A stretch of 20,035 bases of DNA from Lachnospiraceae bacterium (GTDB taxonomy: Bacteria; Bacillota; Clostridia; Lachnospirales; Lachnospiraceae): positions 1 to 20,035 of the forward strand of contig VSNJ01000068.1 in the NCBI GenBank assembly GCA_009774235.1, written 5' to 3'. Positions 15,127-20,035 of this stretch are shown here, one piece after another; position 1 is the first letter of the stretch; every line of letters begins with the position of its first letter. The notes beneath the pieces were generated by a model. The model made no database searches, had not been told where the DNA came from, and saw nothing but the letters and a program-made list of their open reading frames with translations. Made by a program: the position numbers and the translations under genes.

Positions 15127-15486
15127 TTAAGTATTAATATAATTTAATTGGGCTCCGGTACATTCAAATGACAATATTGATACTATTGATGTTTTTAATA
15201 TGTCTTCATCTGCTAAAATGATTTTTACTTTGTTATTCTCCATTTTAATTTGCAGGATTGTATCATAGTCTATTTCATCTTCATTTTTATCCGAATCCCA
15301 GTTATAATTTGTAATATTAGAAAATATTACATTTACTTCTTGTAATTCTGGACTGCCTTTTTTATATCCTTTTTGCTTCCACATACATAAATCAATATTC
15401 ATTATAATAGTTTTATTAGAAAATACTATTTTGTTTACACAACTATCATGGAAATATATATTGTTTATTAATTCTGTAATTAACAT
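15127..15486 (-). CDS. Hypothetical small protein, possible immunity protein
   Basis: The 119-residue soluble protein starts with an FHDSCVNKIVF segment (residues 12-22) followed by alternating strands (TIIMNIDLCMW, VNVIFSNITNYNW, ILQIKME, VKIILADED) and ILSFECTGAQL at the end. An N-terminal HDS with a following beta sheet is common among small clostridial proteins that accompany toxin cassettes, but I cannot assign a named family. AAGGAAGA precedes the ATG at 15486. It lies 58 bases upstream of the SUKH gene in the same direction and may share its transcript. Confidence 0.7.
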   Translation of the reverse strand: MLITELINNIYFHDSCVNKIVFSNKTIIMNIDLCMWKQKGYKKGSPELQEVNVIFSNITNYNWDSDKNEDEIDYDTILQIKMENNKVKIILADEDILKTSIVSILSFECTGAQLNYINT

Positions 15487-15543
15487 ATTTAATTCTTCCT
15501 TATATTGCTATTGTACTGTTGTAAAAAGGGCTGTTTGATAAGC

Positions 15544-16257
15544 TTAAAATCTTGAATCATAATCAAAAGCTGTTCCTAAATTATGATATTTAAATTTAAC
15601 TGGTATATTATTATAGGTTAGAATAATACCTAAATTATATCCATAATCTAGCTTATCAATATGTGGTAATGCATATTCATCCCCCTCATTACAGTTATTT
15701 GCCCAGACTAGAAGCATAGTTGCAAAATCTTTTATGCCTGTATAGTTAATTTCAAAAGTTACAGTATTATAAGCTTTGGTTATATTATTTCCATTAACAT
15801 CAAATATACTAATGTTCATTATGTTCCTTCTGGATAATTCATAAGATTCCAAGGTAATTAATTCAATATCATTATTATAAGGATTTTTTACATTATAATA
15901 TTGATTTACATTTTTGTCCTTTATATTTATTTCTTTCCAGTTCTGGTGTATGTATCCTTTATCTTTATTTTCTGTTAGTGAGTTTACTTTTAATACTAAC
16001 ATAGGACTATCAGGTGTAAGATAAAAACCTATTGACTGGTTTGGTGCAGGGTCTGTGTTTAACTGGTTTGTTTCTATAATTAATTTTCTATTATCACTTA
16101 TATCTTCATAAAGCCATAATAATTCTGTTGCAAATCCAATTATTGCTTCCTGGCTAAGTGTAAATTCAATACATTGTGCTTTATATGCCATATGTCCAGC
16201 CACAGTTATCTTACATAATTCTTTTAATGGAACACTTTTAGTTAAGTTTATTAACAT
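15544..16257 (-). CDS. Hypothetical protein of the immunity-like island
   Basis: This is the largest gene of the island at 237 residues, soluble, without signal peptide. The middle has a motif that looks conserved (QSIGFYLTPDSPMLVLKVNSL, residues about 75-95), and a Tyr/Asn-rich second half includes MLLVWANNCNEGDEYALPH. I do not recognise the family. The layout suggests two similar beta-rich halves, each starting near an INLT or ISIFDVNGNN strand, but this is only an impression. AGGGGG lies just before the ATG at 16257. It is 57 bases upstream of the 119-residue gene in the same direction. Confidence 0.7.
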   Translation of the reverse strand: MLINLTKSVPLKELCKITVAGHMAYKAQCIEFTLSQEAIIGFATELLWLYEDISDNRKLIIETNQLNTDPAPNQSIGFYLTPDSPMLVLKVNSLTENKDKGYIHQNWKEINIKDKNVNQYYNVKNPYNNDIELITLESYELSRRNIMNISIFDVNGNNITKAYNTVTFEINYTGIKDFATMLLVWANNCNEGDEYALPHIDKLDYGYNLGIILTYNNIPVKFKYHNLGTAFDYDSRF

Positions 16258-16371
16258 ATTGCCCCCTATATTTTCTAAAGTTTATGTATATAAGTTATAG
16301 GAATATTTATAAGGTGTATGGAAAGTCTGTGCATTATTGGTTATTTTCTAGAAATTAAAATATTTAAATTA

Positions 16372-16827
16372 TTATATAGTATAATTTTCTAAATCCTGTG
16401 CAAATGCATGTTTTTCTATAAGTGTATTAACAATTTCGTTATTTTTAGTTATTACTAATATTGTTAAACCATCCCAAGCTGTTATTTCTGTAACTGCTAA
16501 TGGATGCTGGAGGGTAATCGGATTTGTCCAAAATCCTTTATATCCGTCCGCATACGGTGAATTATGTTTTAATATTTCTTTGAGTTCTATATTTTTTGGA
16601 AAAGCAGAAAATACACCCCATATCCATTGGAAGTCTTCTTTGTTTAATAATTGCAATAAATCTTTTCCTTCAATCCAGCAGTATTCATCAGCCAGTTTTC
16701 TGGCTATTTCTTCATCACTTGGATAACATTCAATATTTGTAATTAACCAATTATATTTAGCAATATCTTCAATATAACTAAAAATATTACTTATAGATAG
16801 TTCATTATTAATTATACAACCTTTCAT
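16372..16827 (-). CDS. Hypothetical protein, probable immunity-type
   Basis: The 151-residue soluble protein is rich in aromatic residues: YNWLITNIECYP (29-40), DEYCWIEGKDLLQLL, DFQWIWGVFSAFPKNIEL, and YADGYKGFWTNPITLQHPLA. These blocks look like conserved family motifs and recall a small clostridial family found near polymorphic toxins, but I cannot name it with confidence. The ribosome site AGGAG lies six bases before the ATG at 16827. Directly upstream in the same direction is a short open frame (16841-16918) that could be the tail of a lost toxin gene, which would suit an immunity role. Confidence 0.7.
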   Translation of the reverse strand: MKGCIINNELSISNIFSYIEDIAKYNWLITNIECYPSDEEIARKLADEYCWIEGKDLLQLLNKEDFQWIWGVFSAFPKNIELKEILKHNSPYADGYKGFWTNPITLQHPLAVTEITAWDGLTILVITKNNEIVNTLIEKHAFAQDLENYTI

Positions 16828-16840
16828 TTTTTCTCCTAAC

Positions 16841-16918
16841 TTATAGTACCTGGTCTTTTACAGACAGGTCAGATACAACTGTTGCTTTTTTACTTTTTTC
16901 ATACTTTTTGTTATACAT
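16841..16918 (-). pseudogene. Possible tail of a lost upstream gene
   Basis: A 25-codon open stretch (from MYNKKYEKSKK to VKDQVL) ends at TAA 16841, just 13 bases before the start of the 16372-16827 gene. Its Lys-rich, then polar content and its position resemble the end of a toxin gene followed by its immunity gene. It has no ribosome site of its own. The short length makes chance a real possibility. Confidence 0.3.
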
Positions 16919-17002
16919 GCTATATTTTCTCTTACTTTATAAGGTATCATTGTTACATAGTCTAATGGCTGTCATAAATATCTGCCCTTAAGTTATCTGT
17001 AT

Positions 17003-17368
17003 CTACATAAACTCTGAATCCAAATATCTCTTTGATTTTTTTTTATTTTTTACAGATACAAAATAATAATGCTGATGTTTAACATAATGCCACATAATAT
17101 CTGTTATAATAGCATTTTCTTTATTTTTCTTAATCTTTACTATTTTTCCAAAATCATATTTGGGAGCTGGAACGGGTGTAAATAAATTATCCTTAACTCT
17201 ATAATAATAATTATTATACTTTAATGTTATATAATCCTGTCCGTTTGCAATACATTTAAACACTTTACAATTATTAGCTTCTTGTTTAAAGGTTTCAAAA
17301 TCATCCGGATGTATTAAATCAATACCATGTTCTAGAAACCAAGGGTATATTCCCCATTTAGAATTCAT
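17003..17368 (-). CDS. Hypothetical protein with a WGIYPWFLEHGIDLIHP start
   Basis: The 121-residue soluble protein opens with WGIYPWFLEHGIDLIHPDD (residues 5-23), a block that looks strongly conserved and recalls uncharacterised proteins of Firmicutes and Bacteroidetes toxin-immunity loci. A small beta domain follows (YITLKYNNYYYRVKDN, FTPVPAPKYDFGKIVKI) and then a basic end (KNKKKSKRYLDSEFM). AGGAAG precedes the ATG at 17368; part of that ribosome site belongs to the last codons of the broken frame upstream. The function is unknown; I infer immunity or accessory from the setting. Confidence 0.7.
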   Translation of the reverse strand: MNSKWGIYPWFLEHGIDLIHPDDFETFKQEANNCKVFKCIANGQDYITLKYNNYYYRVKDNLFTPVPAPKYDFGKIVKIKKNKENAIITDIMWHYVKHQHYYFVSVKNKKKSKRYLDSEFM

Positions 17369-17370
17369 TT

Positions 17371-17472
17371 TTACTTCCTGTCTGAGCCAATTCCCAGTAC
17401 AAATCTATTTAACTGTGGTATATCCATATCCGGGACATCAGATAATATCTGCCTTATGGGAAAATGCACTAC
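17371..17472 (-). pseudogene. C-terminal fragment of a lost gene, toxin-tip-like
   Basis: On the minus strand, 33 codons run from just after a stop at 17473 to TAA 17371-17373, reading HFPIRQILSDVPDMDIPQLN and then RFVLGIGSDRK. The order and balance of residues look like a genuine protein end, not chance. It has no start and no ribosome site, and it stops two bases before the next ATG. Its position directly upstream of an immunity-like gene fits the remains of a toxin C-terminus. Confidence 0.45.
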
Positions 17473-17475
17473 TTA

Positions 17476-17868
17476 TGTTTTACTACTAATATCTGATATT
17501 ATAAATTTTACTATTTTTATACATTTATTTCAAGTATCATTATGTGATTAATATAAAATAATTATATATTTGTGCCTGGTTAAGATAAGTTTACCAGGGC
17601 ACAGGTCCGGACTGGTTTCTTCTTAAATACTGTAAGTAATAATGTTATAAATAAGTAGCTAATAATTACAAGCAGGCATTGTGTATTGCAAATATCTGCT
17701 TGATTATATTATAAATTATTTTCTTCTAAATAATTGAAATAATGTGGTAGCAATCCCATTGGCTTTAGATAATGGGTAGTTCATTAAAATTCTAATCAAT
17801 ATTATAAGTTATTCTTTGTTTATGCTATCCAGAAGCCACGTTATTATGACTTGGGATAAGAAATTTTT
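17476..17868. other. Gene-free spacer with several hairpins
   Basis: No supportable gene lies here. Three inverted repeats stand out: GTGCC-TGGT with ACCA-GGGCAC (17572-17602, one bulge), CAAGCAG with CTGCTTG (17669-17675 and 17696-17702, extended by ATAAT/ATTAT across a bulge), and CCCATT with AATGGG (17755-17760 and 17771-17776). None is followed by a clear T-run. The spacer separates the minus-strand island from the plus-strand HicAB pair. Confidence 0.5.
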
Positions 17869-17913
17869 ATGCAACTAAAAATAGTTGCATATTTTTTATT
17901 ATAATGTTATATT
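17869..17913 (+). promoter_or_regulatory. Promoter and palindromic operator of hicAB
   Basis: ATGCAACTA (17869-17877) and TAGTTGCAT (17882-17890) are a perfect 9-bp inverted repeat around AAAA. The right arm contains TTGCAT (17885-17890), a fair -35, followed after 17 bases by TATATT (17908-17913), a good -10. A dyad over the -35 is what autorepression by the HicB antitoxin would need. The T-run after the repeat means it could also end transcripts coming from the left. Confidence 0.6.
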
Positions 17914-17933
17914 ATAATAAAGGAATCTTATTA

Positions 17934-18185
17934 ATGGGCAAAAAAGATAAACTGGTTGAAAAATTACTAAAAAAACCTAAAGATTTTACTTTTGATGAAA
18001 TGAAATCCCTCCTGTCATATTTTGGATATGGATTAAAACAGGGAGGGACAGGTTCAGGGGTAAAATTTATCAAAGAAGGAAGCAATGAAATAATAAATTT
18101 CCATAAGCCACATCCAGATGGGATATTAAAACATTATGTACTGGAACAAGTGATAGAAAAATTAAGAAAGGATGGTTTGTTATGA
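17934..18185 (+). CDS. hicA: HicA-family toxin (putative mRNA interferase)
   Basis: This 83-residue toxin of a type II system is expected to bind RNA through a double-stranded-RNA-binding-like fold and block translation. The order KLLKKPKDFTFDEMKSLLSYFGY, then GSGVKF, then INFHKPHPDGILKHYVLEQV fits the clostridial branch of HicA. The usual active-site Gly-Ser-His-His is replaced by Gly-Thr-Gly-Ser-Gly (38-42), while the second conserved block FHKPHP (56-61) is kept. I use the ATG at 17934, which has AAAGGAA upstream; an in-frame ATG at 17904 lies between the -10 and the likely transcription start. The stop overlaps the antitoxin start by four bases (ATGA). Confidence 0.85.
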   Translation: MGKKDKLVEKLLKKPKDFTFDEMKSLLSYFGYGLKQGGTGSGVKFIKEGSNEIINFHKPHPDGILKHYVLEQVIEKLRKDGLL

Positions 18186-18514
18186 GTAATTTGTTATCAT
18201 ACAAAAATTATAATGGGACAGTAGAATACTCCAAAGAAGACAAATGTCTTTTTGGAAAAGTTATCGGAATAAAGTCTTTATTATCCTATGAAGGTGATTC
18301 TGTGCAGGAGCTGGAAGAAGATTTCCAAGATGTAATTGATAGGTATCTGGAAGATTGTAAAGAAAGGAATATTGAACCTGAACAGCCTTACAAGGGTACA
18401 TTTAATGTGAGGATAAGCCCGGAACTTCACCGGAATATTGCAGTATATGCTATTGAACATGGAAAAAGCCTTAATGCTGTTGTTGAAGAAGCTATTGTGA
18501 ATATGGTTGGGTAA
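18182..18514 (+). CDS. hicB: HicB-family antitoxin with ribbon-helix-helix domain
   Basis: This 110-residue antitoxin has two parts. Residues 1-65 are the HicB-like RNase-H-type fold that covers the toxin (YNGTVEYSKEDKCLFGKVIG, then DSVQELEEDFQDVIDRYLEDC). Residues 70-108 are an Arc/CopG-type ribbon-helix-helix DNA-binding domain (GTFNVRISPELHRNIAVYA, then GKSLNAVVEEAI). The ATGA overlap with the toxin gene ties their translation. The protein probably binds the palindrome at 17869-17890 to repress the pair. The operon points against the surrounding minus-strand genes, so it looks like an independent insert in the island. Confidence 0.88.
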   Translation: MSNLLSYKNYNGTVEYSKEDKCLFGKVIGIKSLLSYEGDSVQELEEDFQDVIDRYLEDCKERNIEPEQPYKGTFNVRISPELHRNIAVYAIEHGKSLNAVVEEAIVNMVG

Positions 18515-18540
18515 CTGGTTCTTCATGTCTTTAGTGGTAT

Positions 18541-18570
18541 ACCATTGGAAAAGTCTAATTCCAATGGGTA
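18541..18570. terminator. Hairpin between convergent hicB and the 121-residue gene
   Basis: CCATTGGAA and TTCCAATGG (18542-18550 and 18559-18567) form a perfect 9-bp stem with an eight-base loop, between two convergent genes. It covers the last codons and TAG stop of the minus-strand gene. There is no long T-run on either strand, so it is at best a weak bidirectional terminator. Confidence 0.45.
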
Positions 18571-18920
18571 AATATGGATGGGTTTACATAAGTTACTTTA
18601 TAATTTGAGCAAAATATTAATGCTTTATCCAACGCATTAATCACATCACTTTTTTGCCAAGTATCATCATCAAAAAAACAATATATTTGATTTGATGTTT
18701 CTATTGCTATTGCTTCAAAATACACAAATTGGTATGGCACAAACTGTAAATTAGTCACCGAAAGCTGTGCTATACAATTTTGAAAATCAAAATCAATAAT
18801 TAATGTATCTTCACTATTTTTTGATAAAATAATTCCGTCTTGATTCTTTAGTCCAGATAAGACTTTTTCATACCATTGTATAACAGATACTTTAATAATT
18901 TCATAATTATAACCACTCAT
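18555..18920 (-). CDS. Hypothetical small protein, possible immunity protein
   Basis: The 121-residue acidic soluble protein is of no recognised family. It is beta-rich: DTLIIDFDFQNCIAQLSV, FVPYQFVYFEAIAIE and IYCFFDDDTW, then a helix DVINALDKALIFC and a last strand YKVTYVNP. AAAGGAG lies ten bases before the ATG at 18920. The stop is TAG, a reminder that this genome uses TAG as a stop, which bears on the two TAG codons in the transposase. It is 61 bases downstream of the 127-residue gene and likely shares its transcript. Confidence 0.65.
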   Translation of the reverse strand: MSGYNYEIIKVSVIQWYEKVLSGLKNQDGIILSKNSEDTLIIDFDFQNCIAQLSVTNLQFVPYQFVYFEAIAIETSNQIYCFFDDDTWQKSDVINALDKALIFCSNYKVTYVNPSIFTHWN

Positions 18921-18981
18921 ATTATTTACTCCTTTTCTTAGGTGATGGGACTATAACTGATATACTGTAAAACTAAATGGA

Positions 18982-19365
18982 TTATGTTTCCCAAAAGAAT
19001 GATAAATTATTATTATTAATTTTGTCTATGTGAATATTTCTACATTCAATTTGTATTTCCATAATACTCAAATCTAATTTTATTATATAAAATCCTTCTG
19101 TTGGAGCTTCGTTAACTGAAATATCTTGTATCCAGTATCCAAGCTGTGGTCTTTTCATATCTTTTACACTGAAAATTTTTCTTCTGTTAGCATCTGTTTC
19201 ATATAATACTTTATAACAAGATAAAAAAGATATTTTCCAAGAAGATTCTTCATCATTATAAAAGATTAATTCTATCTCGTCTCCAAAATAAGATATTTTT
19301 AGATCAAATATTTCACAGTCCCAGTAATCTGTTTCCTCAATCTTTTTTTGTATTTTATTATTCAT
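18982..19365 (-). CDS. Hypothetical protein, likely partner immunity to the broken toxin tip
   Basis: The 127-residue soluble protein begins with a basic helix and then reads YWDCEIFDLKISYFGDEIELIFYN (residues 14-37), a strand pair that looks conserved, followed by SWKISFLSCYKVLYETDA. The second half (QLGYWIQDISV, then GFYIIKLDLSIMEIQIECRNI) is again beta-rich. I do not recognise a named family. AGGAGC precedes the ATG at 19365. The gene comes 20 bases after the stop of a toxin-tip-like fragment on the same strand. In polymorphic toxin loci the gene directly after the toxin is usually its immunity gene, so this is the best candidate partner. Confidence 0.7.
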   Translation of the reverse strand: MNNKIQKKIEETDYWDCEIFDLKISYFGDEIELIFYNDEESSWKISFLSCYKVLYETDANRRKIFSVKDMKRPQLGYWIQDISVNEAPTEGFYIIKLDLSIMEIQIECRNIHIDKINNNNLSFFWET

Positions 19366-19385
19366 AATATTTATTAAGCTCCTAT

Positions 19386-19643
19386 TTAATGATTATATGA
19401 TATGTGACCTGCTAGGTTCTTATATAATACAATATTGCCATTAATATCTAAAGGATTTTTGTTTTTATCTATGATATGGATATATGTATAATTAGTTGTT
19501 TTATCTGGTACATCTATATGCACCCTATAGTTACCAGTTTCATCTTTAATATGTATTCTGCCATTATGGTATTGGAAATTATATCCTTACCCATAAAGTG
19601 TGCCATCCATGCATACCCATTTTAATAAATTTTTATGTGAATT
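19386..19643 (-). pseudogene. Broken C-terminal tip of a polymorphic-toxin-like protein
   Basis: A continuous minus-strand frame of 85 codons reads NLLKWVCMDGTLYG, a TAA stop at 19587-19589, then GYNFQYHNGRIHIKDETGNY, then RVHIDVPDKTTNYTYIHIID, then NPLDINGNIV, ending at TAA 19386. The repeated His motifs (RIHIKD, VHIDVP, YIHIID) with NPLDINGN look like a compact catalytic toxin domain of the kind carried at the ends of RHS or secreted polymorphic toxins. I cannot name the enzyme family. The preceding delivery part is missing and there is no ribosome site, so this is an orphan tip left by recombination, further disabled by a nonsense codon. Confidence 0.6.
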
Positions 19644-19651
19644 TTAATTTT

Positions 19652-20032
19652 TTATAAAATTGCTTTAAATGGGGGATGGCCAGTTTCAATATTTTTTAAT
19701 TGTGAAGGCTTCCTGAATCTTAAGCTTGTTTCAAAGTTAAAAACAAGTATATGGTTATTAATTTTATTCAAAGAAATGTTGATCCATATAGGTACAAACG
19801 GTGATTGGCATGCTACTAGATTTACTGTTTCTTCAATGGTTAATAATCTATTTCCTACATTTTTTTCACTTAATGCAATTAATCTCATTTGATTATCAAG
19901 ACCATTAAATGGCTTATCTTTTTCATAAACAGGTATGATTTTAAATTTGAGGCTTTTATTATCTGATTTTGTATTTCCTATAATTTCATTTATTGTCATT
20001 ATAAGATTATTGTAGAAAATAGATTTATTCAT
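19652..20032 (-). CDS. Hypothetical immunity-like protein, possibly 5'-incomplete
   Basis: At least 126 residues are encoded. The first ATG in the window is at 20032, three bases from the edge, so the ribosome site is not visible and the true start may lie outside. Conserved-looking blocks are IIPVYEKDKPFNGLDNQMRL, LLTIEETVNLVACQSPFVP, WINISLNKI, and SLRFRKPSQLKNIETGHPPF. No family was recognised. There is no membrane helix or signal peptide. The stop lies eight bases before the broken toxin-tip frame, so it may be the immunity gene of a toxin further upstream, with an orphan tip added behind it. Confidence 0.65.
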   Translation of the reverse strand: MNKSIFYNNLIMTINEIIGNTKSDNKSLKFKIIPVYEKDKPFNGLDNQMRLIALSEKNVGNRLLTIEETVNLVACQSPFVPIWINISLNKINNHILVFNFETSLRFRKPSQLKNIETGHPPFKAIL

Positions 20033-20035
20033 TTC

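Noticed and set aside
17572..17602. Bulged hairpin resembling CCTGGT/ACCAGG of the insertion-element hairpin at 191-223
   Set aside because: Only the CCTGGT/ACCAGG arms are shared; loop and flanks differ and no terminal repeats of the element are nearby.
13918..20035. CRISPR array or tandem repeats in the AT-rich island
   Set aside because: No regularly spaced direct repeats were seen; apparent repetition is AT-rich low complexity.

Overview
The window looks like chromosomal DNA of a low-G+C Firmicute, most likely a Clostridia/Lachnospiraceae member. The reasons are strong AGGAGG-type ribosome sites, AT-rich spacers, and the gene types present: MATE pumps, a cytidylate-kinase-like protein, a PF06541 membrane protein, a BspA-type leucine-rich-repeat tail, a clostridial-type HicAB pair and a run of small immunity-like proteins. 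Genus and species cannot be read from the sequence.

Positions 1-1490 are scrap DNA. An internally deleted ISAs1-family element (112-1070) keeps perfect 18-bp terminal inverted repeats and abuts the 5' remnant of a MATE transporter gene on the minus strand, whose promoter and leader survive. Positions 1488-4525 hold a LysR regulator divergent from a MATE efflux gene, which is followed closely by a cytidylate-kinase-like gene. By eye this block is richer in G+C than the rest. A broken tail of a leucine-rich-repeat surface protein lies directly after it, then about 500 bases without a convincing gene.

Positions 5356-10640 (minus strand) hold a Cache-domain chemoreceptor with its own promoter and, upstream of it, a tightly overlapping four-gene operon: ECF sigma factor, six-helix membrane protein, ABC ATPase, ABC-2 permease. 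Positions 10773-13916 hold a second regulator/pump module: a MerR/GyrI-type regulator divergent from a MATE pump that overlaps a PF06541 membrane protein. Its pump promoter has the 19-bp spacer typical of MerR-activated genes. The window thus holds three MATE loci, two with different regulators and one destroyed.

Positions 13918-20035 form an accessory island of small, AT-rich minus-strand genes, each with its own ribosome site. One is a SUKH/SMI1-KNR4 protein. The others resemble, by size, composition and arrangement, the immunity arrays that accompany polymorphic toxins. A broken toxin-tip-like fragment lies between two of them (19386-19643), and two other short in-frame tails precede immunity-like starts. 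A HicAB toxin-antitoxin pair sits in the island on the opposite strand. No rRNA, tRNA or CRISPR array was seen.
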